A stretch of DNA of 64,000 nt from Erysipelotrichaceae bacterium (lineage in GTDB: Bacteria > Bacillota_I > Bacilli_A > Erysipelotrichales > Erysipelotrichaceae): positions 74,637 to 138,636 of the forward strand of contig DPJD01000001.1 in the NCBI GenBank assembly GCA_003543215.1, read 5' to 3'. This document shows positions 29,358-39,207 of this stretch, in pieces. How positions within the stretch are numbered: position 1 is the stretch's first letter; each line of letters starts with the position of its first letter. The notes beneath the pieces are model-generated. The model saw only the letters and a program-made list of their open reading frames with translations, was not told where the DNA came from and made no database searches. The position numbers were made by a program, and so were the translations under genes.

Positions 29358-30007
29358 TCGTAGCACCTTCAATATTGAGCATGGATTTCACGCAAACCTT
29401 GAAACAACTTCAAGAAGTCGAATCCTCCAAAGCGAAATGGCTTCATGTGGATATCATGGATGGTCATTTTGTACCGAATCTAAGCTTTGGACCCGATATC
29501 ACGAAACAGATCCGTAAACACTCTAAACTTTTCATGGATGTGCATATCATGGTTGAAGATGCGGATCATTATAGTGATGTGTTTGTTGAGGCGGGCGCCA
29601 ATCTTTTGACCTTCCATTTGGAAGCGTGTAAGGATGCGGAAAGTGTTCATCGTATCATCAGTAAAATTCATCACCAAGGTTGTCAAGTGGGGCTTTCGAT
29701 CCGTCCTCAGACACCGGTTGAAGCGGTTTTCCCTTATTTATCTGTGATCGATCTCGTTTTGATCATGAGTGTCAATCCAGGCTATGGTGGTCAATCCTTC
29801 ATGGAAGAATCCGTGGATCGCATTCAACGCTTACGTAAAGAAATCGATGCCCATCAACACTCGGTTCTAATTGAAGTCGATGGTGGCATCAATGCCGAAA
29901 CAGGACATAAAGTAGCACAAGCCGGTGCGGATGTCTTGGTTGCAGGAAGTTATGTGTTTAAAAACGACATCGTGAGTGCGGTCGAGTCACTATGGAAACT
30001 GAAGTAA
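29354..30007 (+). CDS. rpe: Ribulose-phosphate 3-epimerase
   Basis: A 217-residue TIM barrel converting ribulose-5-P to xylulose-5-P in the pentose phosphate pathway. Motifs: APSILSMDF, WLHVDIMDGHFVPNLSFGP (metal and acid residues), FMDVHIMVE, MSVNPGYGGQSF and VDGGINAETGHKVAQAGADVLVAGS. Length standard. The start overlaps rsgA by 4 nt and its 3' end overlaps thiN by 16 nt. Confidence 0.95.
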   Translation: MIVAPSILSMDFTQTLKQLQEVESSKAKWLHVDIMDGHFVPNLSFGPDITKQIRKHSKLFMDVHIMVEDADHYSDVFVEAGANLLTFHLEACKDAESVHRIISKIHHQGCQVGLSIRPQTPVEAVFPYLSVIDLVLIMSVNPGYGGQSFMEESVDRIQRLRKEIDAHQHSVLIEVDGGINAETGHKVAQAGADVLVAGSYVFKNDIVSAVESLWKLK

Positions 30008-30588
30008 GTCTGATTTTAAGAGATGTATCCTATATCAAACGTGGAACCTGCATCGGGGTTGAGTGCGGTGCTTTGGCAATCCTTGCACAAGGTGACAAGC
30101 TTAGTCTGGCCTTGGGTGATTTTGACTCTGTCTCAGCTGAAGAATTTGCTTTGATTGAATCCCGTTCGCTTTCGCTTAAACGTTATCCAAGCCGCAAGAA
30201 TGAGAGTGACAGCGAGTTGGCGATAGCTTGGTGTTTGGATCAAGGTGTGAAGCGGATCCACGTGTATGGGGCTTTAAATGAGCGATTGGATCATCATCAT
30301 GTGAATGTTGGTTTAGCTTATGCCCATCCAGAAGTCATTCTCTATAATGAGACCAATCAAATCCAAGCCTACACCGAAGGAAGCTATACGATTAATCAGG
30401 ATGATTATCGCTATTTTTCCGTCTTTACCTTTGAAGAAGCAGAGATCAGTCTCATCAATTTCAGCTATCCCTTAGATCATGCGTCTATCCATTTGGAATC
30501 ACGTTTCACCGTTTCAAATCAGTGGCAAAAAAAAGATGCCCAACTGGTGGTGCATCGTGGTAAAGTACTGGTGTACTTAAGTAAATAA
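29992..30588 (+). CDS. thiN: Thiamine pyrophosphokinase
   Basis: A 198-residue enzyme making thiamine diphosphate from thiamine and ATP. It shows the conserved ALGDFDSV (about 37-44), KNESDSELAIAWCL (about 67-80) and GALNERLDHHHVN (about 90-102) blocks of the catalytic domain and a beta-sheet thiamine-binding C-terminal domain. It closes the prkC-rsgA-rpe-thiN string, as in Bacillus. The start at 29992 lies 16 nt inside rpe; no better start exists downstream. Confidence 0.9.
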   Translation: METEVSLILRDVSYIKRGTCIGVECGALAILAQGDKLSLALGDFDSVSAEEFALIESRSLSLKRYPSRKNESDSELAIAWCLDQGVKRIHVYGALNERLDHHHVNVGLAYAHPEVILYNETNQIQAYTEGSYTINQDDYRYFSVFTFEEAEISLINFSYPLDHASIHLESRFTVSNQWQKKDAQLVVHRGKVLVYLSK

Positions 30589-30610
30589 AAAAGGAGTCAG
30601 ACTCCATTTT
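30587..30610. terminator. Bidirectional terminator between thiN and rpmB
   Basis: GGAGT / ACTCC stem with CAG loop, flanked by A-rich and T-rich tracts that extend the pairing on both sides. Confidence 0.75.
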
Positions 30611-30611
30611 A

Positions 30612-30800
30612 TTAAGCTTGTTGAGCTTTTAAGGTTTTTAAAGCGCGGGCGGAAATACGGATTCGTTGTGGTTTGCCATCCACAACAACTTTAACTTTTT
30701 GAAGGTTAACATTCCATTTACGACGACTTGCTTGAAGTGAATGGGAACGCTTATTTCCTGACAATGCTCTTTTACCGGATACGGCACAAACTCTTGACAT
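30612..30800 (-). CDS. rpmB: 50S ribosomal protein L28
   Basis: A 62-residue basic ribosomal protein. [21 protein letters not shown] and the C-terminal [13 protein letters not shown] are diagnostic for L28. It has a single cysteine (Cys5), so it is the non-zinc (C-) form. The start at 30800 is preceded by AAAGGGGGTC at good spacing; a longer in-frame reading to 30890 would run into the ftsA promoter region. It is a monocistronic gene, divergent from ftsA and convergent with thiN. Confidence 0.95.
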   Translation of the reverse strand: MSRVCAVSGKRALSGNKRSHSLQASRRKWNVNLQKVKVVVDGKPQRIRISARALKTLKAQQA

Positions 30801-30880
30801 ACCGTAGACCCCCTTTCGTTTGAATTGCTTATAAAGAATATCACGAAAGAACTGTTTATGCAAGTCATTCATAAAAAACT

Positions 30881-30909
30881 TTTTCATCAAAAATTGACTA
30901 TGCTATAAT
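30881..30909 (+). promoter_or_regulatory. Promoter of ftsA-ftsZ
   Basis: Extended -10 TGC-TATAAT (hexamer 30904-30909) with a weak -35 TTTTCA (30881-30886) at 17 nt. A 24-nt leader carries the strong ribosome binding site GAGGAGGGG before ftsA. Confidence 0.7.
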
Positions 30910-30933
30910 GGTAATTAGTCGAGGAGGGGAAGC

Positions 30934-32169
30934 ATGCGCGAAAAAGATGTCCACGTTGGACTCGAGATAGCAGATCATGAAATTAGACTCGTAGTGGGTC
31001 AATTTTTTAATACGCGTTTGAATATTTTAAAAGTAGAAAGAGTCCCATCTTCAGGTATACAAAACACCCAAATCATCGATCAAAACGCAGTGGTGCAACG
31101 CATCAAAACCGCCGTTGAACATGTACAGACAACCTTGGGTTGCCCGATTGAACGTGTTGTTTTATCGCTACCCAGCGTGGGCTTGAGTCGTTATGTACGA
31201 CGCATCGTCCAACCCATTGAATTGAGTGTTCAATTAAACGATATCAAGAAAATTTACAGAGAAGCTTTACGAACCGAAGTTCCAGAGCATCAAGCTTTGG
31301 TTAACTTATCGATTTCCAAGTCCGTGGTCAATGGCATCACGATGCGTCGCTTACCCATCAATGAGATTTGTGATTCACTCAGTGTGGATGTGGATCTCTT
31401 ATGTGCGGATAAAGAGATGGTGTATCGTTATGTCCAAACCGTTGAAAAAGCAGGTCTACAGGTCATTGAAATCAGTTTAGATAGTTTCGCTTTGGGTAAA
31501 GAAGCGTCTTTATTCGAAAAGTCCTTGGAACAATATCTAATTGCCATCAAAGCGGAGCGTCAAAGCACCAGCTTGAGTCTTTTTGCCAAAGGTAAATTGG
31601 TCAGCAGTGAAAGTATTGATATGGGAACTAAAAACTTGATAGGATCCTTATCAAGTCGCTTTAAACTTCCAATCGATGTGGCGGATCGTTTGTTGCATAT
31701 GAACTGCCGCTTAGGTTTGGATCATTATCCTAATACGCCTATTTATTTATGGTCCAGTGAGGGTAAGACGCACACCTTGAGTGAACAAGAAGTGATGAAT
31801 GTCATCCAACCTCAACTTGAAACGTGGTTAAATGAAATAAAAACGATGGTTCAGCCCATTTTAGCAACCAGTAATGCTAAAATAATCTTGTTTGGAGAAT
31901 CTGGAGCCATCAATGGTTTCGATCAACTCTTAGCAAAAGCCTGTGGCTGTGAATGTGAATTATATGTACCTGAAACATTAGGCATCCGTAGCCCTTCCTT
32001 AGCGTCGGTCAGTGGTTTGTTTTATGTGATCAAGGATCAATCGATCATCCGTGATTTCGAACCTGCCGTAGACATGCAGGCCTTCAATGATTTGATCAAT
32101 AAAGATAAAGAAATCGTCAATGAAGATACTATTTCCGGTAAATTCAAAGGCTTATTTGAAAGAAGATAA
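30934..32169 (+). CDS. ftsA: Cell division protein FtsA
   Basis: A 411-residue actin-like ATPase that anchors FtsZ to the membrane and recruits the divisome. The N-terminal VGLEIADHEIRLVVGQ resembles the phosphate-binding loop of the fold but is divergent from the usual DIGTSKV; the 1C subdomain and a late LFGESGAINGFDQLL stretch follow. The C-terminal end (KFKGLFERR) is an amphipathic membrane-targeting helix. Identification rests on these and on ftsZ following after 12 nt. Sequence looks rapidly evolving. Confidence 0.88.
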   Translation: MREKDVHVGLEIADHEIRLVVGQFFNTRLNILKVERVPSSGIQNTQIIDQNAVVQRIKTAVEHVQTTLGCPIERVVLSLPSVGLSRYVRRIVQPIELSVQLNDIKKIYREALRTEVPEHQALVNLSISKSVVNGITMRRLPINEICDSLSVDVDLLCADKEMVYRYVQTVEKAGLQVIEISLDSFALGKEASLFEKSLEQYLIAIKAERQSTSLSLFAKGKLVSSESIDMGTKNLIGSLSSRFKLPIDVADRLLHMNCRLGLDHYPNTPIYLWSSEGKTHTLSEQEVMNVIQPQLETWLNEIKTMVQPILATSNAKIILFGESGAINGFDQLLAKACGCECELYVPETLGIRSPSLASVSGLFYVIKDQSIIRDFEPAVDMQAFNDLINKDKEIVNEDTISGKFKGLFERR

Positions 32170-32181
32170 CAGAGGAACATC

Positions 32182-33252
32182 ATGAGTGAACTAAATTATA
32201 ATCAAGTAGCGAAAATTAAAGTATTTGGCGTCGGTGGCGCTGGCTGTAACGCCATCAATCGGATGGTTGAAGAAGATGTCCGTGGTGTCGAGTTTTATGT
32301 GGCCAATACCGATCTTCAAGTCTTGAACATATCCCCTGCGAAAAACAAGATCATCTTGGGTAAGACAACGACCAAGGGCTTGGGTGCAGGTGCAAATCCT
32401 GAAATTGGGTATAAAGCGGCGGTTGAATCGGAAGATGATATCCGTGCTGCGATGGAAGGGGCCGATATGGTTTTCATCACGGCTGGTTTAGGGGGAGGTA
32501 CTGGTACCGGTGCCGCACCATTGTTTGCGAAAATCGCGAAAGAATTTGATATCCTCACGGTTGGGATCGTAACCAAGCCGTTTACCTTTGAAGGTAAGAA
32601 GCGCACGGAACAATCCATTCGTGGTTTGGAAGAATTACGTAAATATGTGGATTCTTTGATCATTGTCTCCAACAATCAATTGTTGGAAGTCATTGGACGC
32701 ATTCCATTTGTGGAAGCCTTCAGAGAAGCAGACAATGTCTTGCGTCAAGGGGTTCAAACCATCACCGATTTGATTGCAGTTCCTGCGATGATCAACTTGG
32801 ACTTCGCGGATGTTCGTGCGGTCATGGAAGGTCAAGGCTCGGCTTTGATTGGCATCGGTATGGCGCAAGGTGAAAACAAAGCTCAAGAAGCTGCAGCCAA
32901 AGCCATTACATCGCCTTTATTGGAAGCTCAGATTCGGGGTGCACGCAATGCCATCGTCAATGTGACAGGCGGCGAAAGCATCACCATCTTTGATGCGAAT
33001 GATGCGGTTGAGTTCATTCGTGATTCAGCAGGTTCAGATATTGATATCATCTTTGGGGTTGCGATCAACGATAATCTTGGCGACAACATCATCGTTACGG
33101 TCATTGCGACAGGCTTTGATTTACCAAAAGCCAATCAAGTCAAGAATCCCGTTCAAGATGCGAAACGTGTTTCGGAGGAAATCCGTAAGGAGCCTACGGC
33201 ACAAATCGATGATGAGAGTGATATTCCAGGTTTCTTTAGATCTCGAGGTTAG
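32182..33252 (+). CDS. ftsZ: Cell division protein FtsZ
   Basis: A 356-residue tubulin-like GTPase that forms the Z ring. The N-terminal IKVFGVGGAGCNAINRM, the tubulin signature GGGTGTGAAP (about 102-111) and NLDFADVRAVM T7-loop region are standard. The core ends near residue 313 (VIATGFD). The variable linker is only about 30 residues, and the C-terminal conserved peptide ends DESDIPGFFRSRG. No other dcw-cluster genes are next to ftsA-ftsZ here. Confidence 0.97.
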   Translation: MSELNYNQVAKIKVFGVGGAGCNAINRMVEEDVRGVEFYVANTDLQVLNISPAKNKIILGKTTTKGLGAGANPEIGYKAAVESEDDIRAAMEGADMVFITAGLGGGTGTGAAPLFAKIAKEFDILTVGIVTKPFTFEGKKRTEQSIRGLEELRKYVDSLIIVSNNQLLEVIGRIPFVEAFREADNVLRQGVQTITDLIAVPAMINLDFADVRAVMEGQGSALIGIGMAQGENKAQEAAAKAITSPLLEAQIRGARNAIVNVTGGESITIFDANDAVEFIRDSAGSDIDIIFGVAINDNLGDNIIVTVIATGFDLPKANQVKNPVQDAKRVSEEIRKEPTAQIDDESDIPGFFRSRG

Positions 33253-33291
33253 TTTGACTAACCTTTTCTTTTGTTCATGTGAATAATCTTT

Positions 33292-33304
33292 TATAATGAA
33301 GATA
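33292..33304 (+). promoter_or_regulatory. -10 box and probable leaderless start of the GNAT-nadE operon
   Basis: TATAAT (33292-33297), then 6 nt, then the ATG at 33304. No Shine-Dalgarno sequence; no TGn extension here. Confidence 0.6.
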
Positions 33305-34092
33305 TGATCAATAAAGTACAAAAACATGAACAGGAAGTCGTATTGGATATTTTGCGTCAAGATCCATCACGAAGTATGTTCATCTATGGCGATATCCTGC
33401 AGAATGGTTGGGAAACTGATTATCAAGAAGTTTGGATCGATCGCTCCATTAAGGGCATTGACGCCATTTATTTGCGTTATCATAAGAATCTTGTCATCTA
33501 TGCGATCCATGCGATTGAGGATATCGAGGCACTTAAGACATTTATCCATGGATTACCAATTCAATTTCTCAGTGGATGTAAAAAACATCTTGAGCTCTTG
33601 GGTTTGGATACTTTAGAACCATTTAAGTTTCGCGAAATGTATTTTTGTGAATGCCAAGAACTTATGAACACAGTTACGAACAAACAGGTGATCATGGCTG
33701 AACCTAAACATGCGAAAGCCATAGCGGAAGCGATCATTCAAATCAGTGAATTTGCGGAAATGACCAGTCTAGAAGAACGCATCGAGCGTATAACTGAGCG
33801 TCTTTCCAGTGGCAAAGGACGTGCTGCCATCATCATAGATGGGGACAAGGTCATTGCCCATGCGAATACTGCTGTTGAGACGGATAATGCGGTCATGGTG
33901 GGGGCAGTATTAACCTTACCTGCGTATCGCAATCAAGGTTTGGCTTCACAAGTTGTCAGTACTTTGACAAAGCATTGTTTAGATGACGGAAAGATTCCTT
34001 GTCTTTTCTATGACAATCCAAAAGCGGGCAGTATTTATCATCGCTTAGGCTATGTGACATTTGACACCTGGATGATGGGGACAAAATTATGA
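33304..34092 (+). CDS. GNAT-family N-acetyltransferase
   Basis: A 262-residue protein whose C-terminal half (about 130-260) is a GNAT fold: the acetyl-CoA region reads VGAVLTLPAYRNQGLASQVVSTL (about 199-221), with Arg/Gln-x-x-Gly/Ala matching motif A, and a late FYDNPKAGSIYHRLGYV. The N-terminal half is a second, degenerate GNAT-like lobe, as in FR47/ZK-type acetyltransferases. The substrate is unknown. It overlaps nadE by 4 nt, so it is translated with NAD synthetase and an AI-2E-type permease. Confidence 0.82.
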   Translation: MINKVQKHEQEVVLDILRQDPSRSMFIYGDILQNGWETDYQEVWIDRSIKGIDAIYLRYHKNLVIYAIHAIEDIEALKTFIHGLPIQFLSGCKKHLELLGLDTLEPFKFREMYFCECQELMNTVTNKQVIMAEPKHAKAIAEAIIQISEFAEMTSLEERIERITERLSSGKGRAAIIIDGDKVIAHANTAVETDNAVMVGAVLTLPAYRNQGLASQVVSTLTKHCLDDGKIPCLFYDNPKAGSIYHRLGYVTFDTWMMGTKL

Positions 34093-35957
34093 AAATCGCA
34101 TTGGGACAATTGAATATTCAAGCAGGCAACATCGATGCGAATCTTGAGTCGATGAAACAAATGGTCATGGATGCCAAAGCGCAGGGTGCTGCTTTGATCA
34201 TCTTTCCTGAAATGGCTGTCAGTGGTTACCTTCTAGGGGATAAACTCTTGCAGAGAGGCTTTGTGGACCGCTTAATGGATTGTAACGAAATGATCAAGTC
34301 ATGGTCTACGGATATTGGCATCATCTGGGGCAATATCAGTCATAACGAAGGTGCAAAAGCCAATCGTGATGGCCGCTTCAATCGCATGAACAGTGCTTAT
34401 TTTGCTTATCAAAATGAATGGGTTGAGAAAGCTAATGGATCGAACCCAGGCTTATATCATAAACATTGTTTGCCGGATTATCGTTTCTTTGATGATTCAA
34501 GGATATTTAAGAGTGGTGTTGAAGTCAGTCTAGAAAACAATCAAGCAACGGATCATGGTATCGTACCTTTCATTTTTAAACATCATAATGAAACAGTTCG
34601 TATAGGACTTGAAGTCTGTGAAGATCTTTGGAGCAAGGATTATAACATCGACCCAACTTCACTTTATATTCAAAAGGGTGTGGATTTCATCATCAATATC
34701 TCTTCATCCCCTTGGACATTGAACAAGGAACAAAGTCGTGTCAAACGCATTCAGGAACATGTCTCTTTCCATCAAGATAAGATGGTCCCAATCATCTATG
34801 TCAATGCGGCAGGGATGCAAAACAATGGTAAGAATGTACTCGTTTTTGATGGGGATAGTACGATCTATGGAAAAGATGGCAAGATTCAAGCGGAATGTCC
34901 GGATAATTTTGAACAGTATCTCGGTGTTTTTGATTTACATGAACAGTATCCACAAGCTGTGCAAAAAGACAAGTTGCTCAATGCCTTGGTCCATGCGATC
35001 CGTGAATTTGATAAACAACTCTTAAAAGGAAAGACACCTTGGATCATTGGTCTGTCGGGTGGCTTGGACAGCAGTGTCAATGCGGCTCTATTGGTTCTGG
35101 CATTAGGTAAGCATCGTGTCATCGGTTATAACATGGCTTCGCGCTACAACCAAGCAAAGACGAAATCCATCGCTGCTGAATCAGCTGAGCGCTTGGGCAT
35201 TGAATACCATGAAGGCAGTATCGAAGCTTTGGTTCAATCAACGGTGGATACATTAAAAGACTATGATATCGATGCGGTGGAAGGCTTGGCGTTTGAGAAT
35301 ATCCAAGCACGGATCCGCGGTCATCTCTTATCTTCTTTTGCCTCTTATAAAGGGGGTGTCATCTGCAATAATGGCAATAAGGTTGAATGTGCTTTAGGCT
35401 ATGCGACCTTGTATGGTGATACGATCGGAGCTTTGAGCCCGTTAGGGGATTGCACAAAAATGGATCTCTTTCATTTGGCTAAACGCTTGAATGAAGTGTT
35501 TGGTTCAGAAGTCATCTCCAATGATTTAATTCCTACAATTGAAGATAATACCATTCACTTTGGTTTGCCACCCAGTGCTGAACTTAGAACCAATCAATTG
35601 GATCCAATGAAATGGGTCTATCACGATTGGTTGGTTCAATACTTCACTCAATACCCCAGTCATCATCTCTTGGAATGGTTGGAAATTTATGCGAGTAATC
35701 AATGGCAATCTCTCGAGATTGCCCCTTGGATTCGCTATTACCAATTGGATGATCCTAAGAACTTTGTGGAAGACATTCAATGGTTCACGAAGGCATGGCA
35801 CTTTGCCGTTTTCAAACGGATCCAATTTCCTCCAATCGTGACGGTAAGCCGTGGAAGCTTTGGTTACGATTATCGCGAAAGTCAATTACCGTATGTCAAT
35901 GACCAAGCCGTGGAAGTATTGATAGAGCGAATATTAGCGAAAGAGAAACAGTCATGA
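34089..35957 (+). CDS. nadE: Glutamine-dependent NAD+ synthetase
   Basis: A 622-residue two-domain enzyme that amidates nicotinic acid adenine dinucleotide to NAD+. The N-terminal nitrilase-type glutaminase has Glu in IFPEMAVSGY, Lys in KHCLPDYRFFDDSR and Cys in LEVCEDLW (about residues 43, 120 and 178). The C-terminal synthetase has the PP-loop SGGLDSSVNAALL (about 322-334). The fused glutaminase allows use of glutamine instead of ammonia. Overlaps both neighbours by 4 nt. Confidence 0.95.
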   Translation: MKIALGQLNIQAGNIDANLESMKQMVMDAKAQGAALIIFPEMAVSGYLLGDKLLQRGFVDRLMDCNEMIKSWSTDIGIIWGNISHNEGAKANRDGRFNRMNSAYFAYQNEWVEKANGSNPGLYHKHCLPDYRFFDDSRIFKSGVEVSLENNQATDHGIVPFIFKHHNETVRIGLEVCEDLWSKDYNIDPTSLYIQKGVDFIINISSSPWTLNKEQSRVKRIQEHVSFHQDKMVPIIYVNAAGMQNNGKNVLVFDGDSTIYGKDGKIQAECPDNFEQYLGVFDLHEQYPQAVQKDKLLNALVHAIREFDKQLLKGKTPWIIGLSGGLDSSVNAALLVLALGKHRVIGYNMASRYNQAKTKSIAAESAERLGIEYHEGSIEALVQSTVDTLKDYDIDAVEGLAFENIQARIRGHLLSSFASYKGGVICNNGNKVECALGYATLYGDTIGALSPLGDCTKMDLFHLAKRLNEVFGSEVISNDLIPTIEDNTIHFGLPPSAELRTNQLDPMKWVYHDWLVQYFTQYPSHHLLEWLEIYASNQWQSLEIAPWIRYYQLDDPKNFVEDIQWFTKAWHFAVFKRIQFPPIVTVSRGSFGYDYRESQLPYVNDQAVEVLIERILAKEKQS

Positions 35958-37093
35958 AGAAATGGTTCAATGCGGAACAAATCACAACTGTCGTTTCCTT
36001 CACCTTAGCGGGTCTACTCCTGATTGGGGTTTATTTCCTGATTCTAAACATCAAAGTCCTAGAAACGAATGTGTTGCGCTTTTTAAGTGTTTTGACACCT
36101 TTCATCTATGGTATTATTCTGGCTTTTTTACTGGGTCCATTCGTACGATTCTTTGAATTGAATATCTTTGGTATGTTTCGATGGAAAGCCAGCATCAAGC
36201 GTTTGTTGGCGGTCATCTTGACCCTTTTGATCACACTCGAAGTGACGATATTGTTCTTCTCGTTCATTATTCCGCAAATCGTTTTAAGTTTGGGCTCGAT
36301 TTCCGTTAAGCTTCCTGAATATGTCATCATTCTTGAGAACTTATTGAATGAATGGATGGATATCATCAATTTGAACCAAGATTGGTCATCCTTGATCTTA
36401 GACTCATCCGAGAATCTATTACAAAGCTTTGTGAATACATTACAAGCTTATTTACCTAAACTCTTGGATTATTCCTGGCAATTCACGATGACGATCTTCA
36501 ACCTTATTGTCGGCATTGCGATTTCAATCTACATCATCTTGGATAAAGAACGTTTTGTGCTCCAAGTTAAAAAGATTCACTACTACCTCTTTGGTCAAAA
36601 GATCACCGATGATCTGATCGACTTGAGTCGTTTGTCTTTAAACATGATGCATCGTTTTATCTTAGGTAAAGCCTTGGATTCCTTGATCATCGGTGTGATT
36701 TGTTACTTAGGGATGTTACTTCTAAAATTGGAGTATCCTGTGCTCATCAGTGTCGTCATTGGGATGACGAACATGATTCCTGTGTTTGGTCCTTTCATTG
36801 GGGCTGTGCCAGGTGCTTTGATTCTCCTGATCGTTTCACCCATTCAAGCTTTATGGTTCATTCTGTTCATCATTGTCTTGCAACAGTTTGATGGCAATTA
36901 CTTGGGACCACGGATCCTAGGGGATTCCATGGGCTTGCCAAGTCTATGGATCATGTTCGCAATCATCGTGGGGGGTGGTTACTTCGGTTTGGTGGGAATG
37001 TTCATGGGGGTTCCGATTTTTGCGGTCATTTATCTGGTGTTCAAACGTTTGATTCATCAAAAGCTTGATGAAAAAGCGATTGTTATAAAGTAA
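35954..37093 (+). CDS. AI-2E family permease (YtvI-like)
   Basis: A 379-residue membrane protein with about eight transmembrane helices of the AI-2E/PerM/YtvI family. Two N-terminal helices, a helical region, then the typical C-terminal block: MTNMIPVFGPFIGAVPGALI (about 268-287) and FDGNYLGPRILGDSMGLPSLW (about 313-333). Members include sodium/proton antiporters and proposed AI-2 exporters; the substrate here is unknown. Last gene of the GNAT-nadE unit, followed by a terminator. Confidence 0.85.
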   Translation: MKKWFNAEQITTVVSFTLAGLLLIGVYFLILNIKVLETNVLRFLSVLTPFIYGIILAFLLGPFVRFFELNIFGMFRWKASIKRLLAVILTLLITLEVTILFFSFIIPQIVLSLGSISVKLPEYVIILENLLNEWMDIINLNQDWSSLILDSSENLLQSFVNTLQAYLPKLLDYSWQFTMTIFNLIVGIAISIYIILDKERFVLQVKKIHYYLFGQKITDDLIDLSRLSLNMMHRFILGKALDSLIIGVICYLGMLLLKLEYPVLISVVIGMTNMIPVFGPFIGAVPGALILLIVSPIQALWFILFIIVLQQFDGNYLGPRILGDSMGLPSLWIMFAIIVGGGYFGLVGMFMGVPIFAVIYLVFKRLIHQKLDEKAIVIK

Positions 37094-37114
37094 AAAAGGG
37101 AAGTTCCCTTTTTT
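37094..37114. terminator. Bidirectional terminator
   Basis: AAAAGGGAA / TTCCCTTTT stem with a tight loop, between the convergent permease and glutamine synthetase genes. Confidence 0.75.
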
Positions 37115-37115
37115 G

Positions 37116-39188
37116 TTAATCCAATAAGAATAATAGTTCTAGATATGCAGGATATGGATACACATCACGCGGTAGAATCAATTCCAAGGCATCAATCTCT
37201 TCACGAACGATATCCAAGAGTGGGAAGACTTCTGAGCGGAGGTAGAGTCCCTCTGATCTTAAATCATCGATGCTTTCAGCTTTGTGTAGTTTTGTTTTAA
37301 GGATGCTGATTTGATCCGCTGCCTTATCGACATGCTTCATGATCAATGCGATCTGATTCGCATAATAAGGGAAATCCTTTAATGTAAGCAAACTATTCAG
37401 GTATGGATGAATTGAAGGGATGACCTCACGTTCAACCATACGAATCAATGTTTTTGCTTCGACTTGAACGGTCTTGATGTATTGTTCGTAAAGAATATCT
37501 GATCGAGCATCCAATTCATATTCACCATAAATATTGTTTCTGGCAAAGAGTGCTTTTGTTTTTTCACAATTCAAGAATTCAATGGCTTCCACAAACGATG
37601 GAATATTGGGTAGACCACGCTCTTTTGCTTCATCAATCCAAGCACTGGCATAACCATCGCCACTGAAAAGGATACGGTGATGCTTACGCATCAACTCTTG
37701 AATGATTTTAAGTGCTTCATCGCGTACATCTTGGAGATACTTGAATTGTTCCAAGCGATTGGCAATATCATGTAAACTGTCTGCGATGATGGTGGAGATG
37801 ACCGTATTCGCAAAGGATGCGGATAAGGATGAACCCAACATACGCAATTCAAACTTATTGCCTGTGAACGCGAATGGAGACGTACGATTACGGTCACTGT
37901 TGTCTTTAGGGATGTAGGATAAGTTGTTTAGAGGTGAGAAACGATTGGCTTCTTTGCTGTTTTTGACAACTTTCTTATCGGCCATTTCAAGTAGAATGCG
38001 TTCAATCACATCCCCCATGAATACGGAGATAATCGCAGGAGGCGCTTCATTCGCACCTAAGCGATGATCGTTACCAGGTCCGGATGACGCTAGACGCAAG
38101 AGTTCTGGATGCTCATCAATGGCTTTTAAAATCGCAGCCACAAAGACCAAGAAACGAATGTTTTCATGTGGCTTATCACCAGGTTCCAAAAGGTTCTGAC
38201 CATCATCCGTAATGAGTGACCAATTGTTGTGTTTACCCGAACCATTGATGCCTTTAAATGGTTTTTCATGCAACAAACAAGCAAGATCATGCTTCAAGGC
38301 AACCTTCTTCAACACATCCATTAAGAGTTGGTTTTGATCAACGGCAATATTCGCATCGGCGTAGATGACGGAAAACTCAAATTGTCCCGGCGCTACTTCA
38401 TTATGTTCAACTTTTGAGAAGATGCCCATCTTCCAGAGTTCCACATTCACTTCATCCATATAGGCTTTGACACGATTTGGAATTGAACCAAAGTAATGAT
38501 CTTCAAATTCTTGACCACGAGGAGCACTCGCCCCAAGCAAAGTTCTGCCCGTTAACACAAGATCTTTACGTTCAGAGAACATTGTACGATCGACCAAGAA
38601 GTATTCTTGTTCAAGACCAACGGATAAATTGACATGCTTGACTTGTTTATCGCCCAAAGCTTGAACGACACGGCTGCTTTCTTGGCTCAAACGATCCAAG
38701 GATTTTAATAGCGGTGACTTTTGGTCAAGTGCTTCACCATTATAGGAAACGAAAATGGAAGGAATGCATAGGACCTTATCCCGAATGAATGCTGGAGAAC
38801 TGATGTCCCAATAGGTATAACCACGTGCTTCGAATGTAGCACGCAAGCCACCACTTGGGAAACTTGAACCATCGGTTTCACCTTTGATCAAGGTTTTTCC
38901 TGAGAAGCGTGCGATGGCATTGCCATCTTTGTCTTGTTCTAGGAAACTATCATGTTTTTCTGCTGTTTGTCCGGTGAGGGGTTGGAACCAATGCGTGTAA
39001 TGCGTAACGCCGAATTCCATAGCCCATGCTTTCATCGCATGTGCGATCGCGTCTGCGGTATTACGATCTAATGCGCTTTCTTTTGCGAGAGCCGTCTTCC
39101 ATCCTGTGTAGATCGGATAGGGTAAACGCTCACGCATGATTTTCTCACCAAAGAGATGGATGCCAAATTCGTTGAAGGGATGTGCCAT
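37116..39188 (-). CDS. glnN: Glutamine synthetase type III
   Basis: A 690-residue GSIII enzyme (ATP-dependent glutamate plus ammonia to glutamine). The large size and the diagnostic GSSFPSGGLRATFEARGYTYWD (about 95-116) separate it from GSI; the catalytic core includes HNEVAPGQFEFS, FKGINGSGKHNNWS and DRNRTSPFAFTGNKFE. ATG at 39188 follows AAGGAGC; the longer in-frame reading to 39233 is rejected. It is monocistronic. The AT-rich upstream region holds a promoter and a possible cre site. Confidence 0.95.
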   Translation of the reverse strand: MAHPFNEFGIHLFGEKIMRERLPYPIYTGWKTALAKESALDRNTADAIAHAMKAWAMEFGVTHYTHWFQPLTGQTAEKHDSFLEQDKDGNAIARFSGKTLIKGETDGSSFPSGGLRATFEARGYTYWDISSPAFIRDKVLCIPSIFVSYNGEALDQKSPLLKSLDRLSQESSRVVQALGDKQVKHVNLSVGLEQEYFLVDRTMFSERKDLVLTGRTLLGASAPRGQEFEDHYFGSIPNRVKAYMDEVNVELWKMGIFSKVEHNEVAPGQFEFSVIYADANIAVDQNQLLMDVLKKVALKHDLACLLHEKPFKGINGSGKHNNWSLITDDGQNLLEPGDKPHENIRFLVFVAAILKAIDEHPELLRLASSGPGNDHRLGANEAPPAIISVFMGDVIERILLEMADKKVVKNSKEANRFSPLNNLSYIPKDNSDRNRTSPFAFTGNKFELRMLGSSLSASFANTVISTIIADSLHDIANRLEQFKYLQDVRDEALKIIQELMRKHHRILFSGDGYASAWIDEAKERGLPNIPSFVEAIEFLNCEKTKALFARNNIYGEYELDARSDILYEQYIKTVQVEAKTLIRMVEREVIPSIHPYLNSLLTLKDFPYYANQIALIMKHVDKAADQISILKTKLHKAESIDDLRSEGLYLRSEVFPLLDIVREEIDALELILPRDVYPYPAYLELLFLLD

Positions 39189-39207
39189 ATTTTGCTCCTT
39201 AAATATG

